Shown in pieces: positions 31,888 through 39,153 of a stretch of 64,000 nt of DNA. The notes below the pieces were generated by a model. That model was not told where the DNA came from. It ran no database searches and was given only the letters and a program-made list of their open reading frames with translations. The stretch's first letter is position 1. Every line of letters begins with the position of its first letter. The DNA is from Bordetella petrii (GTDB lineage Bacteria; Pseudomonadota; Gammaproteobacteria; Burkholderiales; Burkholderiaceae_B). The translations under genes and the position numbers were made by a program. The DNA lies in NCBI RefSeq assembly GCF_000067205.1, contig NC_010170.1, positions 1,364,001 through 1,428,000 on the forward strand, in the 5' to 3' direction.

Positions 31888-31905
31888 GGAAACGAATCAA
31901 TCCAA
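31888..31905. promoter_or_regulatory. Second TetR operator candidate, before the MFS gene
   Basis: GAATCAATCCAA (31894-31905) is the exact reverse complement of 31172-31183, within an 18-bp match at 15 positions. It ends one base before the MFS start codon, so bound repressor would also mask translation initiation DNA. Confidence 0.65.
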
Positions 31906-31906
31906 A

Positions 31907-33118
31907 ATGGCGAGATCAACAACAACCGGCGCGACAAGCAGCCCCCACAATCCATCCATATCCCGCTGGCTGACCCTGCTGCTTGCGTGTGCGTGCGGCC
32001 TGATTGCGGCCAACATTTACTACGCTCAGCCCCTGATTGGGCCGATCAGCGCCCAGCTCAACCTGTCAGAGCAGGCCTCCGGTCTGATCGTCACGCTGAC
32101 ACAGCTTGGTTACGGGCTGGGTCTGCTGCTGGTCGTTCCCCTTGGCGACCTGTTCGAGAACCGCCGGTTGGCCATTTCCATTCTGGCGGTCGGCGCCATC
32201 GGACTTTTGATCTCAGGCTTCGCAGGCTCGGTGGAACCGTTTCTTGCGGCGTCGTTTCTGGTCGGCCTGGGCTCCGTCACCGTTCAGATTCTGGTGCCCT
32301 ATGCCGCCCACCTGGCTCCCGACGCCACCCGCGGCCGGGTCGTCGGCAATGTCATGAGCGGCTTGATGCTGGGGATCATGCTGGCCCGGCCGGTGGCCAG
32401 CATGATTACGTATTTCACGAGCTGGCGAGTGGTGTTCTTCCTCTCCTTCATCGGCATGGTATTGCTGGCTGGCGTCTTGCGGTTCGCGTTGCCGACGAGG
32501 CCGGTGGTGGCACGGTTGAGATACCACCAGATGCTGGCGTCCATGGCGCATCTGGTGAGGACCACGCCAGCGCTACGCCGAAGGGCGCTTTACCACGCCA
32601 GCATGTTCGGGGCTTTCAGCCTGTTCTGGACAACGACACCACTCCTGCTGGCCGGTCCACAATTCGGGTTAAGCCAGAAAGGCATCGCATTGTTTGCCCT
32701 TGCCGGCGTCGCCGGAGCGATCGCGGCACCTATCGCTGGAAGAATTGCCGATCGGGGTTGGATCAGGTCCGCTACGGCGGCAGCGATGCTACTGGGCATC
32801 GGCGCGTTCGCCATCACCTACATCGGCGACATCGGAACGTCCCTGTCCCTGGCGATGTTCGTCATCGCGGGCGTTGTTCTGGACTTCGCAGTATCCGCCA
32901 ATCTGGTCCTCGGCCAGCGCGTGATCTTCTCATTGGCGCCGGAAATCCGCGGTCGCCTGAATGGCTTGTACATGACGACGTTCTTCTGCGGTGGCGCCAT
33001 AGGGTCGGCCCTCGGAGGATGGCTGTTTGCGCACTATGGATGGCACGGCGTCTCAATGGCCGGAATTGCGTTCGTTCTCACCGCCGCCGTGTACTTCATG
33101 ACCGATCGCAGGCGCTGA
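31907..33118 (+). CDS. MFS transporter, YbcL/AraJ-like
   Basis: 403 residues with twelve predicted membrane helices. Segment 1 is LTLLLACACGLIAANIYYAQ, and the loop after segment 2 carries the motif-A equivalent VPLGDLFENRRLAISILAVG. The family (drug/metabolite:H+ antiporters) is frequently paired with TetR genes. It is predicted to be derepressed together with the monooxygenases, suggesting uptake or, more likely, extrusion of the aromatic compound. The start is forced to 31907 by the upstream operator and lack of other in-frame ATG; the ribosome-binding site is weak (TAGGAA). Confidence 0.83.
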   Translation: MARSTTTGATSSPHNPSISRWLTLLLACACGLIAANIYYAQPLIGPISAQLNLSEQASGLIVTLTQLGYGLGLLLVVPLGDLFENRRLAISILAVGAIGLLISGFAGSVEPFLAASFLVGLGSVTVQILVPYAAHLAPDATRGRVVGNVMSGLMLGIMLARPVASMITYFTSWRVVFFLSFIGMVLLAGVLRFALPTRPVVARLRYHQMLASMAHLVRTTPALRRRALYHASMFGAFSLFWTTTPLLLAGPQFGLSQKGIALFALAGVAGAIAAPIAGRIADRGWIRSATAAAMLLGIGAFAITYIGDIGTSLSLAMFVIAGVVLDFAVSANLVLGQRVIFSLAPEIRGRLNGLYMTTFFCGGAIGSALGGWLFAHYGWHGVSMAGIAFVLTAAVYFMTDRRR

Positions 33119-33136
33119 TACACAGAGAATGTTCGC

Positions 33137-33862
33137 ATGACAAAAGATAAAAATGGAGGCACCGCTTTACTGATCCCCGGCCTCTTTGTGCTGCTCTGGT
33201 CCACAGGGTTCATTGTTGGAAGGCTGATCGTAGAGTCAGCCTCTCCAAACATATTCCGGGCTATCAGATTCTTTCTTTCATTTCTGCTTTTCGCGGTTAT
33301 CGCGATGGTACTCAGGAGGAAGTTTCCCCCTGTTGACGAGTGGCACAAACATGCGCTGGCGGGCGTGTTCATCAACGGCATCTACCTTGGTGGAAGCTAT
33401 TGGGCCATATCACAGGGGTTTCCTGCGGCGCTCATGGCGCTGCTAGGGGCCTTGCAGCCAGCATTCACCATGGTGATCGGCGTCGCGTTCATGCGCGAAA
33501 ATGTCAGGCCCATCCAGGCTGCGGGCATCCTTGTCGGTCTGGCTGGTGTTGCGATGGTGCTTTTTCCAACCATCGGCCTGCAAGGAACACAAAGCTACAC
33601 CTTCGTGGTTCCGCTCATCGCACTGGTCTCCGTGTTGTCCATAACGTGGGGAACCATCATGCAGAAAATGTCTATCGCGAAATCTGAGCTATTGCCGTCC
33701 CTGGCGATTCAGAACGCATCGGCCACGGTCACTGCCATTGCGCTGGCATTGCTGCTTGGCGAGTCGCACTATGCCGCCGCTACCGTGGCCGACTTTCGCA
33801 CCGCCGCTCTCACAGGAAGCGATAACACGCATTACTACGGCCCTGCGGGGCCGTTTTTTTAG
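33137..33862 (+). pseudogene. EamA/RhtA-type transporter, 3' truncated
   Basis: The first 225 or so codons belong to an EamA-type metabolite exporter: membrane segments GLFVLLWSTGFIVGRLIVES, PNIFRAIRFFLSFLLFAVI, GVFINGIYLGGSYWAISQG and four more. Family members run to about 290-300 residues with ten segments. Here the gene breaks at 33813, where the 48-bp repeat begins, and the last 16 residues (TGSDNTHYYGPAGPFF) are translated repeat and terminator. The last three helices are missing, so it is probably non-functional. RhtA-like members export threonine, homoserine and hydroxy-amino acids. Confidence 0.85.
33813..33860 (+). repeat. Cargo-boundary direct repeat, copy 2 (includes terminator)
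   Basis: 46 of 48 bases match 27320-27367; the two differences are C/T at offset 21 and T/G in the terminator loop region. It marks the right edge of the cupin-monooxygenase module and lies inside the truncated EamA frame. Confidence 0.93.
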
Positions 33863-33872
33863 AGAAGACATC

Positions 33873-34787
33873 CTAAGTCAGGATAGCAGAGATGAAAACC
33901 GGTGCCAGCAGCGTGAGCAGGAAGCCGCTGACCAGCGCCAACGGCACCGCATCGGGCGAACATGCTTGCTTGATGATCGGCAGTGTGGAATCCAGCGCAG
34001 TCGCACCCGCGCTTCCAATACTGACCTGGGGTTGATGCCGACCCAAGGTGTAGAGCACCACGATGGCGAGCAGTTCGCGAAGCAGATCTGTCATGAGCGC
34101 CATCGTTCCGTATGTCTGTCCGAGTGCGTCCCCGATCATGACACTGGAGAGCGTAAACCAACCGAAGCCGCTGGAGAGAGCCAGGGAAACTTTCATGCTC
34201 TCACCCGTCATCCAAGCGGCTATGGCACCACCGAGCATGGAGCCGATTACCACGGACACGGGCACGATCAATATCGATCGAGAGAACCAGCGAGCATCCA
34301 GTTTGATCTGGGTCAGATCAATGCCGACCAGCAAAATCAGGATCGATAGCAGCATGCTGCTGGAGGGCAATGCCAAGCCCCCTCCGGCCATGCGCTCCTG
34401 AAAGAGGTAAAGCACGCCACCGAGAGCAACCATCGACAGCGCGATGAGGCATTCCTTGAGCGGTGGCCAGACCAGACTCAGCCGGAATGGCTGGCGCGCG
34501 TTGGCTGGAAACTGCCGCTGCCTAGTTCGAAACATAACTATGAGCAAGCACGGAACTGCCGTGGTGCAGACTGAAAAAATGACCGCGGCCTTCATCACAG
34601 CGCCTATCGAGTTTGCCGATGAAATCACCTCGCCAAACTCAAACCCGATCAGGAACAGAAGCGCCCAAACCAAAGGGGACAGCAACCGTAGAACAGGCTT
34701 GCGGAGCCGATCTGGAAGCATCCTTCCAATCCCGTATCCTGCAAGCAATGCAGCCACGATCGGCAGCAAAGAAGCAAGTATCTTCAT
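33873..34787 (-). CDS. lysO: LysO-family lysine/amino-acid exporter
   Basis: 304 residues from the ATG giving MKILASLLPIVAALLAGYGI; a start 42 bases earlier would overlap the oxygenase gene upstream and lacks the membrane-protein opening. About eight hydrophobic segments, including VWALLFLIGFEFGEVISS and a final ALVSGFLLTLLAPVFISAIL, and the conserved SILILLVGIDL stretch fit LysO (YbjE/DUF340), an inner-membrane exporter of lysine and the toxic analogue thialysine. The gene follows the 2OG-oxygenase gene on the same strand, so it probably exports a hydroxylated or otherwise modified amino acid. Confidence 0.8.
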   Translation of the reverse strand: MKILASLLPIVAALLAGYGIGRMLPDRLRKPVLRLLSPLVWALLFLIGFEFGEVISSANSIGAVMKAAVIFSVCTTAVPCLLIVMFRTRQRQFPANARQPFRLSLVWPPLKECLIALSMVALGGVLYLFQERMAGGGLALPSSSMLLSILILLVGIDLTQIKLDARWFSRSILIVPVSVVIGSMLGGAIAAWMTGESMKVSLALSSGFGWFTLSSVMIGDALGQTYGTMALMTDLLRELLAIVVLYTLGRHQPQVSIGSAGATALDSTLPIIKQACSPDAVPLALVSGFLLTLLAPVFISAILT

Positions 34788-35218
34788 ATTTTTTGCACCA
34801 TTGGGGAAAAATCGATCAGAATCATGCACCTTTCGGCATCTTCCGCATGGGCTTCCGATTTGATTATTGGCGTTACATAGTGAGAGACCCGAGGGTCATG
34901 AACGGCGAAGCTGTCCATGAAATTGCCAAGCTCGAACTCCGCTAGGATTTCACTGTCCGGAACTTCGCCCAGCGCCATATTTCTCACGCCTGTAGAACCG
35001 ATATAGTTCACACCGCCATCTGTGCTTTTCGATCGCCGCACCAGATGGGCAAAAGTGAACGGCTCCCCATCCTGATGAAAACAGTCAGGCGAGCTAATTC
35101 CACGGTCCGAAATCGAAGAGGATATTATCCTGACAAAATGAACTCCGAAGTAGATGGGAGACTGCAATCCTTTTTCGGGCCAAAAGGTGTCTTTGAAATC
35201 TCTCATCACCAAAGACTT
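34784..35218 (-). pseudogene. 2OG-Fe(II) oxygenase (isoleucine-hydroxylase type), C-terminal half
   Basis: The C-terminal 144 codons of a PF10014-type 2-oxoglutarate-dependent dioxygenase. The iron ligands are visible: HxD in SSPDCFHQDGEPFTFAHLVR and the distal His in HDPRVSHYVTPI. The order and spacing resemble L-isoleucine 4-hydroxylase (IDO). The reading frame continues, after removing the IS element and one CTT repeat, from ...ATDLLK into SLVMRDFKDTFWPEKG with no base lost, giving a 254-residue protein close to the family length of about 240. An ATG inside the IS end could start this half alone, but without the N-terminal part it should be inactive. Confidence 0.82.
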
Positions 35219-35284
35219 TGAGCTTGCCCGCAAAAAATGGATCCCTTGCTGAGTGTGTAAAACTCACGCAAGGAGGGAGGAAAG

Positions 35285-35572
35285 ATGGGTAATCCGAGAG
35301 CTCGATATACGCAGGAATTCATGCTGGAAGCCGTGCGCATGGTCCGCGGCGGCCAGAGCATGGCGGCGGTGGCGAAGATACTGGGCATCAGCCCGAAGAC
35401 GCTGCACAACTGGGTGAAGGCCGATGCCGCTGGGAAGCTGAACGGCGCAGGCAAACAGGTTTCTCCAGAACAGATGGAGATTGCCCGGCTGCGCGCGGAG
35501 TTGGCACGCGTGAAGATGGAGCGCGACATATTGGGAAAAGCCACGGCGTACTTTGCGAAGGTGTCGGCATGA
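35285..35572 (+). CDS. IS3-family transposase OrfA
   Basis: 95 residues: a helix-turn-helix (RYTQEFMLEAVRMVRGGQSM, AAVAKILGISPKTLHNWVKA) followed by a leucine-zipper-like helix (EIARLRAELARVKMERDILG) used for multimerisation with OrfAB. It binds the element's terminal repeats. AGGGAGGAAAG gives a strong ribosome-binding site. It overlaps orfB by four bases (ATGA), and a run of AAAAG near 35535 may support the programmed frameshift that makes the fused transposase. Confidence 0.9.
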   Translation: MGNPRARYTQEFMLEAVRMVRGGQSMAAVAKILGISPKTLHNWVKADAAGKLNGAGKQVSPEQMEIARLRAELARVKMERDILGKATAYFAKVSA

Positions 35573-36459
35573 AGTACGCCTGGATCGAGCTTCACAGCCG
35601 ACAATGGCCGGTGTCCCTGAGCTGCCAGGTGCTGGGTGTCAGCCCCAGCGGTTACCACGCGCGCAAGGTGCGGGATGTCGATACTGACCGACCGCGCCGA
35701 CGCATCAGCAACGACGCTCTGCTGGTGCACATCAAGGCCGTGCACGCTGAATCCAAAGGCGAGTACGGCTGGCCGCGCGTGTGGAAGCAACTGCTGGTCC
35801 AGGGCATTCGCGTCAGCAAGGATCGTGTCCAGCGGCTCATGAAGCTGCACGGCATCAAGGCGAAGACCAAACGCCGGTTCAAGGTCACGACCGACAGCAA
35901 ACACAGCCTGCCGGTCGCACCGGACCTGCTGCAACGAGACTTCTCTCCCGCGCGTCCCGACCAGGTCTGGACTACGGACATCACGTACATCTGGACGGAC
36001 GAGGGTTGGCTGTTTCTGACCGTCATTCTCGACCTGTTCAGCCGTCAGGTGGTGGGCTGGTCGATGCAGCCGCACATGCGCACGGAGCTGGTGTCTGATG
36101 CGCTGCGTATGGCGTGGTTTCGCCGCCGTCCGCAAGCGGGCCTGATCCTCCACAGTGACCGTGGCAGCCAGTATTGCAGTCATGACTTCCAGGACCTGCT
36201 CAAGGGCTACGGCATGCGCAGTTCGATGAGCCGTCGAGGCAATTGCTGGGACAACGCACCGACCGAGAGCCTGTGGGGATCGCTCAAGCGTGCACGCATC
36301 CTCGGCCAGCGCTTTGCAACGCGTCGCGAAGCGATGGACGAGGTAATCGACTGGTTGAGCTTCTACAATCATTCGCGCTTGCACTCGACGTTGGGCTACG
36401 TCAGCCCGATGCAATTCGAGCGGGACTGGTACGCCGCCCAGAACCAACGGGTGGCATAA
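35569..36459 (+). CDS. IS3-family transposase OrfB (DDE integrase)
   Basis: 296 residues with an N-terminal HTH_21-like region (YGWPRVWKQLLVQGIRVSKD, RVQRLMKLHGIKAKTKRRF) and an rve integrase core. Catalytic residues: Asp in DQVWTTDITYIWTDEGWLFL, Asp in LILHSDRGSQYCS, and Glu in NCWDNAPTESLWGSLKRA. The C-terminal TLGYVSPMQFE is the usual IS3 ending. The gene looks complete, so the element may still move. Confidence 0.92.
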   Translation: MKYAWIELHSRQWPVSLSCQVLGVSPSGYHARKVRDVDTDRPRRRISNDALLVHIKAVHAESKGEYGWPRVWKQLLVQGIRVSKDRVQRLMKLHGIKAKTKRRFKVTTDSKHSLPVAPDLLQRDFSPARPDQVWTTDITYIWTDEGWLFLTVILDLFSRQVVGWSMQPHMRTELVSDALRMAWFRRRPQAGLILHSDRGSQYCSHDFQDLLKGYGMRSSMSRRGNCWDNAPTESLWGSLKRARILGQRFATRREAMDEVIDWLSFYNHSRLHSTLGYVSPMQFERDWYAAQNQRVA

Positions 36460-36497
36460 TCTCGCTCAGTTAAGGGATCCGAAATTCGCGGGCAACG

Positions 36498-36833
36498 TCA
36501 CTTCAGCAGATCGGTGGCCTTCACCTCGGCGCTCAAGGCGTGAAAGTATCGGATATTTTCATGCTCAGGATTATTGCTGCCCTGGTCATATCCAGACATC
36601 CCATGTCCACGCGAATCTATTGTCACGGGCATCCACTCCACGACAGCATCACTACGCCATGGAACGATCACTCCGTTGCCATATCTCCGGAATCTCTTGA
36701 CCCCACTCGGGGCGTAGAAATCCGATTCCAGTCCGTCAAATTCTTTATGAATCTGCGCAATATCTTGCGCGGAGAAGGCTTCTCTCACCGAGAAGGTGGA
36801 GTATCCTTTCTGCAGAAGATCATTCTTGACCAT
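36498..36833 (-). pseudogene. 2OG-Fe(II) oxygenase (isoleucine-hydroxylase type), N-terminal half
   Basis: 111 codons starting MVKNDLLQKGYSTFSVREAF, with TAGGAGGGG as a strong ribosome-binding site. It contains the conserved N-terminal pattern of the PF10014 family (FRRYGNGVIVPW, then ENIRYFHALS). Translation ends at a TGA contributed by the IS terminal bases. The catalytic HxD...H triad is in the other half, so this fragment is inactive. The gene follows LysE after 65 bp on the same strand. Confidence 0.82.
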
Positions 36834-36897
36834 CGTCCCCTCCTATTTTTTGTTTTGATTTGCTGTTTACTCCGCATCGAAGCGGAACAGGTTTTTT

Positions 36898-37554
36898 TCA
36901 CCAGGTGAGGAGCATGCCTGCGATTTCCCATAGCAACCGCATCGAAAACGCGATGAGCAGCAGTCCCATGAACCGCTCGAACCAATGACCTATGCGCAGG
37001 AAACGCTCGCGGATGCGAGGGCTGGTGAACACCAGGCTGACCAGCACAAACCAGGCTGCATTGACGAAGCACATCCAGCCCCCATAGAGCATCTGAATGC
37101 GTAGCGGCGTCGAAGCGCTCACCACCGTCGTGAACACCGCCAGGAAAAACAGCGTCGCCTTGGGGTTTGTCGCATTGGTCAGAAATCCCAACGTGAACGA
37201 CTGCCGAAAGCTCCGTTCTGTCCCGTCACCAGAGTCCAACGTCAACTCAGCTGTCTGCTTACCTGCTTGTCGGATGAACATGACGCCGAGGTAGAGCAGG
37301 TAAGCTCCGCCGACTAATTCTGCCACCCTCAGCAGCCAGGGCGTGGCATGCATCAACGCGCCGACCCCCAGCAGGGTGTAGATCACATGCACAGATATAC
37401 CCGCACCGATGCCGATGGCGGTGCCGATGCCGGCAGAGCGTCCGAAACGGACGCTCTGCCTGATCGTGACAGCGAAATCCGGCCCCGGCGCCACGACCGC
37501 GAGAAAATGAATGGCAGCAAGGGCGAGAAACTCCCGCAAGTAATCGGGCTCCAT
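36898..37554 (-). CDS. LysE/RhtB-family amino-acid exporter
   Basis: 218 residues from the ATG giving MEPDYLREFLALAAIHFLAV; the start lies two bases after the preceding oxygenase stop, so translation is coupled. Six hydrophobic segments and the family motif VAPGPDFAVTIRQSVRFGRS, AGIGTAIGIGAGISVH are clear, with TNATNPKATLFFLAVF as the second signature. LysE/RhtB proteins export lysine, arginine, homoserine, threonine and many analogues. The context, two amino-acid-hydroxylase-like oxygenases, argues for export of a hydroxylated amino acid. Confidence 0.87.
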   Translation of the reverse strand: MEPDYLREFLALAAIHFLAVVAPGPDFAVTIRQSVRFGRSAGIGTAIGIGAGISVHVIYTLLGVGALMHATPWLLRVAELVGGAYLLYLGVMFIRQAGKQTAELTLDSGDGTERSFRQSFTLGFLTNATNPKATLFFLAVFTTVVSASTPLRIQMLYGGWMCFVNAAWFVLVSLVFTSPRIRERFLRIGHWFERFMGLLLIAFSMRLLWEIAGMLLTW

Positions 37555-37555
37555 G

Positions 37556-38326
37556 TCAGCTCCAGAAGGACAGCGGCATGGCCGGGCCACGGTAGCCGAC
37601 GAAGCACGACAGGCTGAGTCGGATATTGTCCGATCCCGCCGTCACAGCGTGCATGCGACGAGAGTTGAACAGGATCAAATCGCCGGCATTTGGACGCACC
37701 TCCAGCGTCGCTTCTCCCAGCAACGCTGGATCAATACCGTAACTGTCGCCACGCATCTCATCGAAGGCTTCCGCCGACAGTTGCTGATCCCATATCTGCA
37801 GAGCGCCGCCCTCGCTGGGCATAGACAGATAGATGTTGGCCGCCATCTGCGCCTGCAGGCTGCGGGCCTGGAAGCTATCTGGTGCATCCTTGGCAAAGAT
37901 GTCGTGATGCGCGAGGAAGGTCACTCCGGGTTTGACGACACGCGACAGCCCGACGTACATCTTGCGACCATACAGCGTTTCGAGTTGGGCGCCCGCTGGC
38001 CACACTTCGTCCAGTACGCACCTAAGCAGGTCGACTGGAGAAACATAAGGTGTGCAGCGTTTTCTCAATTCATCGATATTGTCGAAAACACTCTCGAAGT
38101 AATCAGCCATGAGGGGTGGCTGGTTCTCTGCCTCGTAGAAGGCCATCCCGATCCGCCCGATGCTGGGTGCATTCAGGTACTTCTGAAAGCCATGTCCCAT
38201 AATCTGCCCGGAAAGCTTGGCGGCAATATCCTCATCAACGAAATTGCGCACGCAGACGGCCAGAACATCTCCACCGACAAGTCTCTCGATCGCGCCGTAT
38301 TCCAGGCGCTCCAGTTCGATCACCAT
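37556..38326 (-). CDS. 2OG-Fe(II) oxygenase (second, intact)
   Basis: 256 residues from MVIELERLEYGAIERLVGGD (GGGGGA just upstream); a start 21 bases earlier (MKTIGGN) is possible. The jelly-roll core has the HxD iron motif in GVTFLAHHDIFAKD (about 150), the distal His in SRRMHAVTAGSDN and the 2-oxoglutarate arginine in NIRLSLSCFVGY. GRKMYVGLSRVV and LQIWDQQLS are typical neighbouring strands of small-molecule hydroxylases; I do not recognise the precise subfamily. It probably hydroxylates a free amino acid or peptide. It is coupled to LysE by a stop/start spacing of one base. Confidence 0.82.
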   Translation of the reverse strand: MVIELERLEYGAIERLVGGDVLAVCVRNFVDEDIAAKLSGQIMGHGFQKYLNAPSIGRIGMAFYEAENQPPLMADYFESVFDNIDELRKRCTPYVSPVDLLRCVLDEVWPAGAQLETLYGRKMYVGLSRVVKPGVTFLAHHDIFAKDAPDSFQARSLQAQMAANIYLSMPSEGGALQIWDQQLSAEAFDEMRGDSYGIDPALLGEATLEVRPNAGDLILFNSRRMHAVTAGSDNIRLSLSCFVGYRGPAMPLSFWS

Positions 38327-38395
38327 ATTTCCCCCGATTGTTTTCATGCCCCGCTGCGGGCCCGAGGCCGGCAAGGCTTATTGGCACCGGAAGCC

Positions 38396-38416
38396 TCTCC
38401 CGCTCCGGGGGAGACT
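38396..38416 (-). promoter_or_regulatory. Hairpin between alaX and the oxygenase gene
   Basis: TCTCCC and GGGGAGA form a stem in the 99-bp gap between the AlaX stop and the oxygenase start. It has no T-run on the transcribed strand; it could reduce read-through or mark an internal RNA end. Confidence 0.4.
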
Positions 38417-38425
38417 GTTACTGCT

Positions 38426-39058
38426 TCATTGAATTTCGTATTGAACGGTCAGTTGCCCTTTCTTCAAATGGGCCGATAGAATCTGGAGACCGCTCAGATC
38501 CGCCGTGGCTCCAACGTGCGTCCCGCCACAGGCATAGGGCGACAGATGACCGAATCTGACTTGTCGAAACTGGTTTTCATCCACCAGGGCTCTGCACGGT
38601 AGATTGCTCGCAATCAGGTCATCACACCGGCTTTGCACGGCGGCCACATCGACAACCTGCGCGCCATCGTCAGGCTTGAAGACCACACGTGACTCCCCAG
38701 GCCAGTGGTGTGCCTTGACGGGCCTCCATGCAAGCGGCTCCAGCGCGTGGCCTATCAAATGACCCGCGGAGTGCAGCCTGGAATGCCGCTGGCGTCGCTC
38801 CGCATCCACCTTGGCGGTGGTTACACCAAGTGCAACCGCCTGACGGATGTAGTGGAGGATTTCCCCGTTGGACGCTTCCACCTGGAACACCTCCACATTC
38901 CCGATCCAGCCCACATCGGCAGGCTGACCGCCGCCTTGCGGATGAAACGGTGTGGCATTCAAGCGCACGCCATATCCGCCGCTAGCCAATTGCTCGCAAT
39001 TCAAGACCTCGACTTCGGATTCCGTAGCGTTGCTTTCCCAATAGAGTCTTCGCGTCAT
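38426..39058 (-). CDS. alaX: AlaX-type trans-editing domain protein
   Basis: 210 residues homologous to the editing domain of alanyl-tRNA synthetase. The signature is complete: FHPQGGGQPADVG (about 38), the zinc and active-site motif HSAGHLIGHAL (about 97) and CGGTHVGATADLSGLQIL (about 176). Free AlaX proteins hydrolyse wrongly charged Ser-tRNA(Ala) and related mischarged tRNAs in the cytoplasm. As first gene of a unit with amino-acid oxygenases and exporters it may clear tRNA charged with the cluster's modified amino acid, i.e. self-protection; that link is inference. It diverges from the LysR gene. Confidence 0.87.
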   Translation of the reverse strand: MTRRLYWESNATESEVEVLNCEQLASGGYGVRLNATPFHPQGGGQPADVGWIGNVEVFQVEASNGEILHYIRQAVALGVTTAKVDAERRQRHSRLHSAGHLIGHALEPLAWRPVKAHHWPGESRVVFKPDDGAQVVDVAAVQSRCDDLIASNLPCRALVDENQFRQVRFGHLSPYACGGTHVGATADLSGLQILSAHLKKGQLTVQYEIQ

Positions 39059-39153
39059 TTTGTGATGTTCGTTTTGTCTCGACCTAGGTGCCCGATTGTA
39101 TTAAATGAGAACGACTGCGATAATCCGATGCAAACACAAATAATCTTTGCCTC
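39059..39153. promoter_or_regulatory. Divergent alaX / lysR-type promoter region
   Basis: 95 AT-rich base pairs between two divergent genes, the usual site for LysR binding. Several T-N11-A patterns occur (for example within ATTGTATTAAATGAGAACGA) but none stands out as a unique symmetric site. Confidence 0.5.

Larger units (their letters stand above)
35219..36500 (+). mobile_element. IS3-family insertion sequence
   Basis: 1282 bp. Imperfect terminal inverted repeats: the left end starts TGAGCTTGCCCGC, the right end inverted starts TGACGTTGCCCGC, and both share GGATCCCTT after a 7-base variable stretch. CTT flanks both sides (35216-35218 and 36501-36503), a 3-bp target duplication usual for IS3. 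It carries orfA and orfB, both intact, and interrupts the 2OG-oxygenase gene. Intact ends, exact duplication and intact transposase suggest a recent insertion. Confidence 0.93.

Noticed and set aside
31987..33150. 387-codon frame in another phase over the second MFS gene
   Set aside because: Out-of-frame shadow; lacks membrane helices, while the annotated frame has twelve.
35225..36494. Shorter IS boundaries at the TGCCCGC/GCGGGCA repeats
   Set aside because: They give no target duplication and leave the oxygenase out of frame; extending to 35219-36500 yields TGA ends, a CTT duplication and a restored frame.
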